Of a stretch of 64,000 nucleotides of DNA, positions 44,831-55,059 are shown piece after piece. Origin of the DNA: Galeruca laticollis (Eukaryota; Arthropoda; Insecta; Coleoptera; Chrysomelidae); assembly GCA_963921935.1 (NCBI GenBank), contig OY998175.1, positions 260,490,709-260,554,708 of the forward strand, written 5' to 3'. A model generated the notes under the pieces. The model searched no databases. It worked only from the letters and a program-made list of their open reading frames with translations, and was not told the origin of the DNA. The first letter of the stretch is position 1, and every line of letters starts with the position of its first letter. A program made the position numbers and the translations under genes.

Positions 44831-46740
44831 TTTCATATACCATGATGATTATGTTATTCGGTGCCAAAGAAAGTATTACTGTAATTTCGAATCATTAGTT
44901 CATTTTCATTTTACATTCAATTTATGTAAGAGCGAATCGTCACAGCTGCAATAGTTATTCACCCTCACATTGTTACAATCCTAGAGTTCAGACCTGTATG
45001 GATACTCCGTTATAACTTTATGTCGGTTTCTATAACTATAACTTCATAGATAATACCATCACATATTGTCACGTCTCGAAAACATCACCCAACTTCACTT
45101 GCAAGGACTACACAAAACGATGTAAGATGAATAAAATATTATAATTTTATTCCACGCAATTACCATACTACATGATTGCAAAGCAGGAACAATGTCCAGA
45201 CTCTGGAGATTCTCGAATAATCACTCAGAGTAGTATCATTGGCTCTTTCCCTTGGTCATAAACTCGATATTGAAAACTGAAAATAGGATATTAGTACTAA
45301 CTGAACTATGAAGTAGATATGTGAATATAACTTTTGTTTTGAATGTTCAATTCCCAACATATTTATATCTCTCTGCTCTGTATTCCATCAGGTCTGATTC
45401 TATATCTTCATTTTTAGTAACAAATGAATGACACAGAGATCAAGCCAAAAATCCATCTAGGATATTATTTAGAAAATGAGATATAGAGAATTAAGGAAAT
45501 GTGCGTTGTTTATGGCTGGCATTCATGTTCATGTTGTATATTAGTGGTGTAGTTCTTGGAAGTGAGAATAAGCCTTGAAAGAAGTAATGCTATTACCAAA
45601 ACACCATTGTTTCCAAACACTCCAAATAGAGCCGAGGAATTGAACCCTCGAAGACACAAATACACCTGGGATGAAAAAACTCATTAGCTCTTTATTCTGA
45701 CAGTCATAACACAAATTTCATAAGAGTATTCACATACTCATGACCATCTATTCCGGACTTGTTGGATCTGTATTTAACTGGAAACGATATAAACTCAGTT
45801 GCTTACTGATACTAGAATAAAATCGAGCTCTTCCGAATTATTTGCGAGGGGCTTATTTACATTAACATGATTCAAGCGAGAATTTAGTTAATTATTCTTG
45901 CTGTTTTGAATTGTTCTGTTATCTTCGGGATATATTTGTCCTGTAACTTCAATCATGGCTGCAAAAGTGTTATCGATAATTTAAATATTTATACTTGAAT
46001 TATCTTAATTCTCCATCCCTTAATTCCTTCAATTTTGTTATTTGATTAGTTTTTTTCCACTCGTTATTACTGTCCAATATTATATAATTCCTCTTTTGAA
46101 TGATCACAACTGAAGATTTAACTAATGTAGACAGGGGTGGTATTCATTCAGACTAGACACTAAGACGACTTATATGATTAAGCTGTTATAATGATTCACA
46201 AGTGGTAATTTAGTAACTATATTAATTCTTCCAAATGAATCAATTTTTTTCAAAATAAATTCCCTAATTTGGTTAATAATATCAATATATCAACGATAAT
46301 GGAGAGAATTTGATCTTCTGCAGTTTCTAGTCTTTGGTATTTGCGGGTCCGGAACTATTTGTAGATATCTTACTAGCACTCGAAATAAGCACATCTTACT
46401 TTTTCGGCGGTAAGGAACTGACCTTCTTCTCTCACCAATTGCTCGTATCTCGAGGCTGGTGCTTCCAATCGATGAACGGATAGTGGGGACTGATTCTAAG
46501 TACTCGTTAATCTATTAAATAATGTGTCACATATTGGGGATTGCACTCTGTTGAGCTGAGGTTGAAAATCTGTCCAAATAACATGTCAGCGGATTTCCAC
46601 GAATTTGGATGTAATACGGTCTCTTGAAGAGTTGACAAAGGATTTCAACTCTCTACATTGACTGGATCACTATTCAACAACCCTAAAACTATTTCTCTTC
46701 AACTTTCGGTAATCAGCTTACTCGGTGCACCATAAAAGCG
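44831..46740. other. no gene recognised; may be interior of an LTR element on the minus strand
   Basis: Lies downstream (minus sense) of the primer-binding site at 46741-46758, so some of it should be leader and gag. A minus-strand stretch near 46440-46380 (RYEQLVREEGQFLTAEKVR) is open for about 25 codons but matches nothing I know. No long frame. Confidence 0.4.
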
Positions 46741-46758
46741 GTCCCTGCTCGGGCGCCA
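46741..46758 (-). other. primer-binding site, tRNA-Lys(UUU) type
   Basis: The minus strand reads TGGCGCCCGAGCAGGGAC, one base different from the well-known site complementary to tRNA-Lys(UUU). It follows an LTR-like ACA end by 4 nt. Confidence 0.8.
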
Positions 46759-46762
46759 AATT

Positions 46763-47430
46763 TGTAACGCTCTTCCGTCGTTACTTGTGGGTTTGACGCA
46801 TGGAGTTCAGGTAACGGGTTCGGGTGCTAGTTTTTACTATGGTTCGTTCCGCTTGCTCCGGTCAGTGGAGAATAAAATACTCCAGAGGACACTTATGGTG
46901 GTGCGGTCAGTCGGGCGAGCAAAGCTCTACTTTACGGGGCTACGGTTCTCAGGTCTCACGGTAACAAAACCCCCGTATGCGCGACGGTAATTTCAGCACC
47001 CCAAGTGACAAATGTTCCACTTATGGGTTTATGGTTGCTTAAGGCCCAAACACGACCACTACTGGAACGTGCGAAGCCACCAGTAGCAGTTGTCCATCCC
47101 TTAGTCGGTTGGCTCAAGGCGAATACGCGACTACTCATGAAGCGCTTGAAGCCCCATAAACGGTTGGCATAAGGCCCTGAAGCTTGCGAAGAAGCTCCTT
47201 CAGTAATTGTTCTCCTTCCTCGGACTGACAAATTTCCCTAATACGGTTGAGAACGGTGTGCGCATAGGCTAATTTAATAACTCACCACGGATTCCAGCTC
47301 GGATGGTCATGGACGGTCCAGTCTCGGTTCTTCCGGATTCAGCGGAGCGGACTAGTGGTCCTGAACCACAACAAAGTGCGGATGGCCTTACGTAGAACTG
47401 ACTTATGGATCCGGTAACTCTATTGTCCTA
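46763..47430 (-). mobile_element. probable LTR, GC-richer than its surroundings
   Basis: Minus-strand end GCGTTACA next to the primer-binding site. The block to about 47430 is markedly GC-richer than neighbouring DNA and has internal similar phrases (GGTTGGCTCAAGGCGAA, GGTTGGCATAAGGCCC, GGTTGCTTAAGGCCC; about 47035, 47108, 47162). The outer end was not found, so the right limit is where base composition drops. Confidence 0.55.
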
Positions 47431-48420
47431 ATTTTGGAACTGAAGTCACAAAATTTATTCTACTAGGTACCTACTGTTAAGTACAAATCGGTGTATTATT
47501 AAAACTTTATCTACTAACAGAAAGTAGTCTATTTTACTGTTAATTTATCTATAATATATTGATAGGAACTGCTTTCGACTGGTGGAACGAAGTACCTTCG
47601 TTAGAATCTGACAAAACCACTTTTTTTTTTTAATTTCTTCGAAAGCTAAGCGATTGATAACGTTAGCGACGTTATTAAAGTTATAACGTATGTTGTACAT
47701 ATTTACGAATTCAATCAATAATATTTACGATAAAGTAATAAATACCAGACAGAATGAACAATTAAAGTTTTAAAACAATAGAATAAGTCGCGCTTGTATT
47801 TTTAGTCCCAACGCACGTAACGGTCACATTCTTAAAGAAATTAGATAACAATAAAACTTACCCTTCGCATAAAACTCACGCAAAAGGTTCCTAGAACATC
47901 AGTCAGTCAGAACAAAATATTTACACGCTGTAGCAATAACAGTACTTTAGGCCTACGTGTGCTTCAAACGTTGATAGCTGAATAAAATGAACAAAATTTG
48001 ATATTGATTTCAGAGATATCCTGTTATTTTCGCATGTGAAGCTGCTAGAAAATGTCACTTGTCCACCATGAAAGTCTATTATATGTCGAGATTCCTATTA
48101 TTTCCTATCGCTGTCATTGTCTTCGAACGTAGAATATGTAAATGACTTGTAGATACGGTAACAACATGATACATATTTATACGAAATTGAGACCACCAAA
48201 TAATTGAGAATATATGAATATACTATACGACTTTAATGATTGTGCTGAAATCCTTGCTTCAAAATAATATTACCGTTGATCCATAATCAATATATAATAC
48301 AGTACCTGATGTCGTTTTACTTATTTGATTCATATGAGTACAGTAGCAATAGGTTTCTGGATGTTCAACGACCAGATAACGTCGTATTCAGTAGGTGCTG
48401 CAGTTTTTGGATGAGTAATA
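47431..48420. other. no gene recognised
   Basis: AT-rich, no motif in any frame. Could include the rest of the LTR to the left. Confidence 0.5.
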
Positions 48421-48424
48421 TTTG

Positions 48425-49045
48425 GACTTTCAAATAAAATAAACCAATTTACGGATCAAAACTAACTTTTCCGCATCTGTGGAACGCCCTGAATTATATC
48501 CTATCATAAAATTGTCACTTGTATACACATCGGAGGCTATATCGTGCTAACAACCCGAAATTTCTTCAGAAATCAACAAAAATGTGGCACCTTTTAGACA
48601 CTCCGGTGGCTGTATCCTGCTAACAATCTGAAAAATCTCTAAAAATGACAAATATTTGGTACTTCAAGTACTATAGCACCCGTTGTACTGGATCTAGGGA
48701 GCTGAAAATCAATTGAGTTCATCTGTGAGATAACCTGAAGAATATGAAATTATAAAATTGGTCACTTGCATACACTCTGGAGGCTGCCTCGTGCTAACAA
48801 TCTGAAATTTCTCCAAAAATTACAAAAATGTCATACTTCAAGTACCCGTTGTACTAGTTCTGCTGAGCTAAAAATCAATAAACTTCATCCTTGAGATGTC
48901 CAGAACAATATTTAATCATGAAATTGGTAACATGTTGCACTTCGGAAGCCGTGTCATGCTAACAAACTTGAATTTCTCGAGAAATGACAAAAATATCCAA
49001 TTTCAAGTACCATATCACCCGTTGTACTGGATCTGGTGAGCGTAA
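48425..49045 (+). repeat. ~170-bp satellite array, about 3.5 monomers
   Basis: CGGAGGC-like anchors at about 48531, 48604, 48778 and 48943. The last three are spaced 174 and 165 bp; the 73-bp step is a deleted monomer. Each monomer repeats CGTGCTAACAA, TGAAATTTCTC, AAAAATGACAAAAAT, TTCAAGTACC, CCCGTTGTACTGGATCTGG, GAGCTAAAAATCAA, TTCATC-TGAGATGTCC and AAATTGGTCACTTG. The same unit appears at 5.1 and 9.7 kb. Confidence 0.92.
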
Positions 49046-49500
49046 AATAATCTTAAACAATCTTCTCGCTGAGAAACACTCTCTATTTTTAATTACCTCT
49101 TCACAGCGACTAGGTATAATTAAAATCAAGCGTCGTATTTGTTCTAGCTCAATGACACCATAACTTCAATGTCGTACAAGAAAGACAGGAGATGGTTGCC
49201 GGATCCTGAGTTCACGATCAATAATATTCCCTATCGGATTTAGATCAAGGCTGTAGGGTGGGTAGTTCATGGTTTTTCACTAACCTCATCCAAATAATTA
49301 CGGATCCTACGTGCAACATGTAGTCGCGTATAAACATTCATTAAAATAAAGTTATTTCCTATGTAAGGAGCAAAGTTTATTTTACGATAAATTAATCCTT
49401 CATAGGAAAAAATAATTGCCTGCAAACTTTCATCGCGGCTCAGATTTCTTGAAATACTGCCCATGTCAATTAAGTAATATACGCATAGCAGCAAGAAAAT
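49046..49500 (-). pseudogene. Tc1-like transposase C-terminal fragment
   Basis: Minus-strand frame 49494-49267 has INFAPYIGNNFILMNVYTRL and HVARRIRNYLDEV, the region around the second catalytic Asp. After a shift, PPYSLDLNPIGNIIDRELR (49255-49200) corresponds to the third-acid motif, but Gly replaces the catalytic Glu. RRLILIIPSRCEEVIKNRE closes the protein near 49090. N-terminal DNA-binding domain and first Asp are missing. Confidence 0.75.
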
Positions 49501-49647
49501 TTATTGAATTTTGAACAATGTTGTCAGTTTTAAACTGACCAGACAATTTTTTTGCTTTTTAATAGCAAACTACCTACTTAAATTCCATTAGTGCGTATTA
49601 ATATTCATAAATTATCAATAAAATAAAATTGAATTTTATTAACGAAC

Positions 49648-49659
49648 AAGTAGTATATT
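49648..49659. repeat. 12-bp target-site duplication, left copy
   Basis: AAGTAGTATATT, identical to 51438-51449, bracketing the second Penelope composite. Confidence 0.9.
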
Positions 49660-49735
49660 AGTGTTTTTAAATGAAACTCCAGGTCTCTAGTTAATTCCAC
49701 AATATAATACAAGTTATTGAAAATTCTAAAAAATT

Positions 49736-49769
49736 GACAATTGTTTCGATAAATCAATATCATCGTCAG
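49736..49769 (-). ncRNA. candidate hammerhead ribozyme, Penelope composite 2 left end
   Basis: Minus strand: CTGACGA, T, GATA-TTGATT-TATC, GAAAC-AATT-GTC. Same core as 25610-25643, with AATT after GTC for helix I and TTCT upstream. Confidence 0.5.
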
Positions 49770-50027
49770 AATGACAGAAGTTACATTTCATTTTATGCCT
49801 ACCTGATGTTTAGTAGTTATTTTTGGCTAGACCAAGAAGTAACCTAACATGTTATTGGCTTAATATATGTTTATAGAAAAAAGAAGAAGATGTGATATTA
49901 CAAATATTGGAGCTTATATATTACTAGCCCTATGGTGATATCCTGGATATCATTTTCCCAATTAAGATCAGTATAACTGTGCAATGATATAGAAAACCAG
50001 GAAAACTATATCTGCTGATCTTCACAA

Positions 50028-50561
50028 TTACCACTTAAGAATACAGTTTATTAGTGGAGAATTCCCTAGATTCAACTGTTCATTGACAACTTCATATTGT
50101 GGGTTTCTTAAATGTCTTCTAATTTCCAGTTCTTCAAGGAAATCCAGTTCTTGTTTCTTTTCACAAATATGCAGTACTTCTAGTTCTGTGTTAGGTGTCA
50201 ATGAATGATTGGTGTCAAGTAGATGTTTTGCGTAGTGGGATTTATCTGGTTGTTTTAATCTGTATGTTCGTAAGTGCACACTGTATCGTATTTCAAAATT
50301 CCTAAGGGTCTGACCCAAATAGACAGCATAACATTCTGGACATTTGAGTTTATATATACCTGACTTCTTTAATAGTGGCATTTTTGTTTTTACATTTAAC
50401 AATTTTGTACTAACGTTACTTTCTGTTTTAAAAGAAATTGTTGTTTTCGTTGCTGAAGATATTATCTTTGAAATATTATTAGAAATATTTCCTGCATATG
50501 TGATGGTTTTATAAGTTTTAATTTCATCAGCTTGTTTAGGATATATTAGTTGTAATGCCAC
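50028..50561 (-). pseudogene. Penelope-like RT C-end and GIY-YIG nuclease, composite 2 left copy
   Basis: An uninterrupted 177-codon frame. It starts in the RT thumb (ALQLIYPKQADEIKTYKT) and continues through SGIYKLKCPECYAVYLGQT, RNFEIRYSVHLRTYRLKQ, LDTNHSLTPNTE and LEELEIRRHLRNPQYEVV to a stop at 50028. The nuclease fold looks complete; the RT catalytic region was never copied in. Confidence 0.88.
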
Positions 50562-50569
50562 TTTTTCTA

Positions 50570-51018
50570 ATAATATTTCAAAGATAATATCTTCAGCAAC
50601 GAATACAACAATTTCTTTTAAAACAGAAAGTAACGTTAGTACAAAATTTTTAAATGTAAAAACAAAAATACCATTATTAAAGAAGTCAGGTATATATTAA
50701 CTCAAATGTCTAGAATGTAATGCTGTCTTTTTGGGTCAGACCCTTAGGAATTCTGAAATACGATACAGTGAGCACTTACGAGCACACAGATTAAAACAAG
50801 CAGATAAATCCCACTACGCAAAACATCTACTTGACACCAATCATTCATTGACACCTAACACAGAACTAGAAGTACTGCATATTTGTGAAAACAAACAAGA
50901 ACTGGATTTCCTTGAAGAACTGGAAATTAGAAGACATTTAAGGAACCCACAATATGAAGTAGTCAATGAACAGTTAAATCTAAGGAATTCTCCACTAATA
51001 AACTGTCTTCTTAAGTGA
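50570..51018 (+). pseudogene. Penelope-like GIY-YIG nuclease, composite 2 right copy
   Basis: Plus-strand mirror of the left copy. Begins at TSNVSTKFLNVKTK-like sequence; a stop (TAA) in the GIY motif at about 50698 and a missing residue start the surviving frame at MGQTLRNSEIRYSEHLRA (50731), ending at 51018. Confidence 0.85.
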
Positions 51019-51279
51019 TAATTGTAAAGATCAGCAGATATAGTTTTCCTGGTTTTCTATATCATTGCACAGTTATACTGATCTTAATTGGAAAAATGAT
51101 ATCCAGGATATCATCATAGGGCTAATAATATCTAAGCTTCAATATTTGTGATATCACATCTTCTTCTTTATTCTATAAACATATATTAAGCCAATCACAT
51201 GTTAGGTTACTTCTTGGTCTAGCCAAAAATAACTACTAAACATCAGGTAGGCATAAAATGAAATGTAACTTCTGTCATT

Positions 51280-51313
51280 CTGACGATGATATTGATTTAT
51301 CGAAACAATTGTC
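51280..51313 (+). ncRNA. candidate hammerhead ribozyme, Penelope composite 2 right end
   Basis: CTGACGA, T, GATA-TTGATT-TATC, GAAAC-AATT-GTC, followed by AATTTTTTAAAA; the distal helix I segment is AAAA instead of AGAA, so it pairs less well with TTCT upstream than in the 25610 copy. Confidence 0.5.
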
Positions 51314-51571
51314 AATTTTTTAAAATTTTCAATAACTTGTATTATATTGTGGAATTAACTAGAGACCTTGAGTTTCATTTAAAAACACTAATATGAGCAT
51401 ATTCCACGAAGTAAGGGTCGAGACAGTCAATTTCATTAAGTAGTATATTGTATCATCGCAGGTATTTCAGATAAACACATCCGATAGGCGATCAAGGCTG
51501 CTAACTGTAAATCATTTTCCAAGCTTACAGAACTCGTTACAAATTTTCCTAGCGCTAGTAATAGAGTAACA

Positions 51572-51805
51572 ATGTTGGACAAATCTGTGACAAGTAAATC
51601 CCTTAATTTTAAGCGTTGTTTTCCGACTCCACAACCAGATAGTTTCAACGAAAAGTATGAGAATGTAAGAAAAGATCAATGTTATGCATGCGGTGAGATC
51701 GGATATAGAGGTTTTCAATGTTCCAGAGTAAAACCGAAAACGACATGTTCTTTTTGTAAAAAATTTGGACACAATAAGAGTGAGTGTCGTATAAAGGGGA
51801 AATGA
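51572..51805 (+). CDS. double zinc-knuckle (gag-like) ORF, partial
   Basis: A 77-codon frame. Residues ~36-50 are CYACGEIGYRGFQC, a knuckle spaced Cys-x2-Cys-x4-x-x4-Cys with Tyr in the His position. Residues ~57-70 are CSFCKKFGHNKSEC, a perfect Cys-x2-Cys-x4-His-x4-Cys knuckle. Two knuckles 7 residues apart near a C-terminus is a retrotransposon Gag or LINE ORF1 arrangement. The frame upstream is cut by the Penelope insertion about 120 bp away. Downstream frames (51950-52330) show GGDNYVVPRYECEIEI and a Lys/Arg-containing 62-codon frame, not recognised. Confidence 0.6.
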   Translation: MLDKSVTSKSLNFKRCFPTPQPDSFNEKYENVRKDQCYACGEIGYRGFQCSRVKPKTTCSFCKKFGHNKSECRIKGK

Positions 51806-53100
51806 ATAAATAATATTAGTAAATCACAAATAAAAAGTGTTCACAATAAAAAGGCTAAAATTAAAAATCATACAATCATACACTCTATCCCTAACAGAAT
51901 AAAATTAAGGAAACAAATAATTCACAATAACGCCGTAAAACTTTATACGTTCGGAGGCGATAATTATGTTGTTCCTAGGTATGAATGCGAAATAGAGATA
52001 ACAATCGATGGACCCATTTATGTATTTTAAAAGATTCTGAAATACCATACGATTCACTACTCCGACAATTATGTACAGAACATTGGTCCCTGCTTATTGT
52101 TAAAACTCGGAGCTATTTAGATTTTCCTTAACTCCCAATGTCACACAGTTCAGTCTTAAATGATACACGTTTCGCTATAAACCAAATTAAAAATGTAAAC
52201 GAAACTGAACTTCAAACACATTTAAAAACATTTCATTGTGAATCTCTTTCTATTGCGAAGAGGTATCAAAAAAAAGACGGTTCGCCGCGTTTGTGTGTTG
52301 AAATTAGAATGTCACATATGAGTTGAAAAATTTTTCTTTTGAATATACGTTCTAATTTGAGAATAAATAGTAAAAAATCGGAAACTTCTCTTCCCATATT
52401 TAAAGTAAACTTTATACGTTATACAGGGTGATTCATTGGGGAATGCGCATACAGTTAAGGTAGATGGAGAATACTGAGGTGCTTCTAAATAACCTATATT
52501 TTATGGGTTTATCGTTCTTTATAAACAAGATTCAGGGTGATTTATTAATTTTTCCCATTTTTCAATTGATCATAACTTATGAACCACCTTATATATTTTT
52601 GTAATATTTGGTTCATATCTTCTTTGTCCACAGTGGTATTGATTAACAAAATAAACAAAGCAAGTCTTATTCCAGGTCCGGCATTAAAAAATTATTAAGT
52701 AGGTTCGAGTCGGAACAGCACCCTGTAGTTTTAATATTTTAAAATTTCGTTTGCAAATTTGGAGAGAGCAGAAAAAAATGAGTATGAGTAAGTGTATTTG
52801 GTGTTTCCGCATACAACTTTATTACTTATTCACTTGGTTCAAATCCAGAGGTTTTGATAATGAGGTGGCCCAAAATTTAAAAAAAAACATATTTTTCTTT
52901 CGCAAATGATACATTTTCAGCTTGAATCCATGAAATCATCATCTTTTCTGATTCTCCCAATTTCTGGATCCCAAATGTATTCAAAAACGAAGGGACATGT
53001 TCGGACTAGGAACGAATTGTTATTAGGTATCAATGATTAACTTTCAAACACCCTTTATGTGTGAAAAATAAAACATTCACAACAAATTATATGTATTAAG

Positions 53101-53745
53101 TTAGACGAAGAGAATTAGATACAAAAAAATGTGAAGAATATAACTTATAACAGTTGTGTGGCCTCTGTTTTGCTCAATAAACTTCCGTGGTCTAGAAGTA
53201 AGCTTTGTAATTGACTTCCTAATCATAGCTCGATCAATTCTCAGTTCGTCGCTTGCCTCCTTAATTCTCCGTAGAAGGTCATCTCTAGTTTTTACTCCAG
53301 TCGAATCAAATTTTGATTTTAAATAACCCCAAACATGGTAATCGAGTGGATTAAAAGCGGGACTCCTTGCAGACGAGTTGTGAGATCCTCCTCGGCCTAT
53401 CCAATGAATTGAGAAGTTGTCACTATTACCCTGAAATAAGGTGAAGCCCCATGGTGTGAAAGTATATGGCCCCAACCTCAACTTCTGCATCATCTAGCAA
53501 TATGTGTAAAATATTTTTCAGCAACTTCAAATACACTACAACCGTTGGTAGATGTGGTAGGATATGGGGCTCGATTAATGGGTTGTTATAACGCCAGCCA
53601 AACTTTATCGAAGAACCTGATTTGTGAATGTGTTTGTTTTATGGGGAACGGATTTTGTTCGGTCCAAACATGTGAGTTCCTTGAACTGTTAACACCGTCT
53701 GTGGTGTTGATTGGCTTTTAGTAGGTGGGTATTACAAAATAATAG
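53101..53745 (-). pseudogene. mariner-like transposase C-terminal part, left arm
   Basis: Minus frame 53493-53101: NFSIHWIGRGGSHNSSARSP, AFNPLDYHVWGYLKSKF (third-acid region; NPLDY), DDLLRRIKEA and NRGHT near the end. Upstream in other frames, THSQIRF and a VW word near 53600 match the region before the second Asp. DNA-binding domain and the first Asp are missing. Confidence 0.82.
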
Positions 53746-53789
53746 GATCATACACATGTATTTATTTAGCGATGGAGGTCAATTTACCG

Positions 53790-54320
53790 AAGACGTAATT
53801 TCTATCTTTGGGGCAAACAAAATCATCAAGCCATAAGACAAACACATTCACAAATCAGATTCTCCATTAATGTTTGGTGTGACGTTATTAACAACCAATC
53901 AATTGTACCCCATATTCTACCACATCTACTGACAAGTGAAGTGTATTTTGAGTTCCTGCAAAATATTTTACACATCTTAGGTAATGCAGGCGTTGAGGTT
54001 GGAGGCATGTACTTTCTACATGATGGAGCTTCACCCTATTTCAGGTTAATAGTGACAATTTTACAAATCATTGAATAGGCGGAGAAGGACTTCACAACTA
54101 GCCTGCAAGGAGGTCCGATTTTAATCCACTCGATTACCATGAATGGTGTTATTTAAAATGAGAAAAGTTTATTCAACAGAAGTTATTACTAGAGAGGACC
54201 TTCTCCAGAGAATTGAGGACGCATTCGAAGAACTGAGAAATGCCTAAACTATGATTAGGGAGTCAAATACAAATCTTACTTCAAGAGCACGGAGGTGTAT
54301 TGAGCTAAATCTTTTTGTGA
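53790..54320 (+). pseudogene. mariner-like transposase C-terminal part, right arm
   Basis: Plus strand, shifted frames: THSQIRFSINVWCDVINNQS, IVPHILPHLLTSEVYFEFLQ, then MYFLHDGASPYF (second catalytic Asp) near 54008-54045. WGYLK-equivalent text is degraded (about 54140-54160). The right arm preserves the Asp motif that is lost on the left, while the left preserves the WIGRGG ... NPLDY block. Confidence 0.8.
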
Positions 54321-55059
54321 AAAATTATAGCAAAATTGATGCCACACAACTGTTGTTGTTATTCTTTACTCTTTTTGTATTTATTTTATTTCGTTCAACG
54401 TAATACATACAATTTGTTGCCAAAGTTATATTTTTTACGCATACAGGGCCTTCGAAAGTTAGTCATTGATAATAACAATTCGTCCGTAATCCGAACATGT
54501 CCTCTCGTTTTTTTTTCAATTATGTTGGGTTTCAGAAATAAAGAGAATGAAAAATATTTGATGATTTCATGGATTAAACATAAAAAAATACCATTTGGGA
54601 AGAAAAATATATTTTTTTAATTTTGGGCCACCTCATTATCAAAACCTATAGATTTGAATCAAGTTAATGAGTAAAAAACTTGAGAAACTTCAAATGCACT
54701 TAGTCATACTCATATTCTCTGATCTTCCCAAATTTTTTTGTAGTTTCTTTTGAAATATTGATAATATAGGGTGTTGTTTCGACTCGAAGCCTACTTCATA
54801 ATTTTTGAAGGCCGGACCTGGAATAAGACTTTTTTATTTTGTTAATCGACACCACCGTTGACAAAGAACATGCGAACCAAAGATTACAAATATTTATATT
54901 GTGGTTCATCAGTTATTATGAATTGAAAAATGGGGAAAATTAATAAACCACCCTGTATCATGGTTATAAACAACGAAAGACCCATAAAATATAGGTTGTT
55001 TAGAAGCACCTCGGTGTTCTCCATTATTGTATGCGTATTCCTCAACGAATCACCCTGTG

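Larger units (their letters stand above)
49660..51437. mobile_element. Penelope-like family 2 composite 2: two inverted 5'-truncated copies
   Basis: A 1778-bp insertion. The left copy is minus-oriented (49660 to about 50566) and the right copy plus-oriented (about 50567 to 51437), 5' truncated and joined head to head. The left end is AGTGTTTTTAAATG, while the right end extends to GACAGTCAATTTCATT, the same asymmetry as in composite 1. Both ends carry the hammerhead-like core and the GATATCCAGGATATC palindrome. Confidence 0.9.
52422..55059. mobile_element. mariner-like foldback element, two inverted half copies, TA target duplication
   Basis: Left terminus TACAGGGTGATTCATTGGGGAA and right terminus (complement) CACAGGGTGATTCGTTGAGGAA, each next to TA (52420-52421 and 55060-55061). 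The two arms stay similar for more than 1.2 kb: matching phrases include GGTGCTTCTAAATAACCTATATTTTATGGG, CTTATTCCAGGTCCGGC and the transposase 3' half. A second CAGGGTG-type word lies about 125 bp inside each end. The centre is near 53.77 kb. No N-terminal transposase is present. Confidence 0.88.

Noticed and set aside
46787..47231. Overlapping 67- and 91-codon frames in the GC-rich patch
   Set aside because: They lie in the probable LTR; open frames are expected by chance where GC content is higher and no motif is present.
52138..52326. 62-codon frame after the zinc knuckles, slightly like a LINE ORF1 RNA-binding fold
   Set aside because: The match is to general spacing only and the order relative to the knuckles is wrong.
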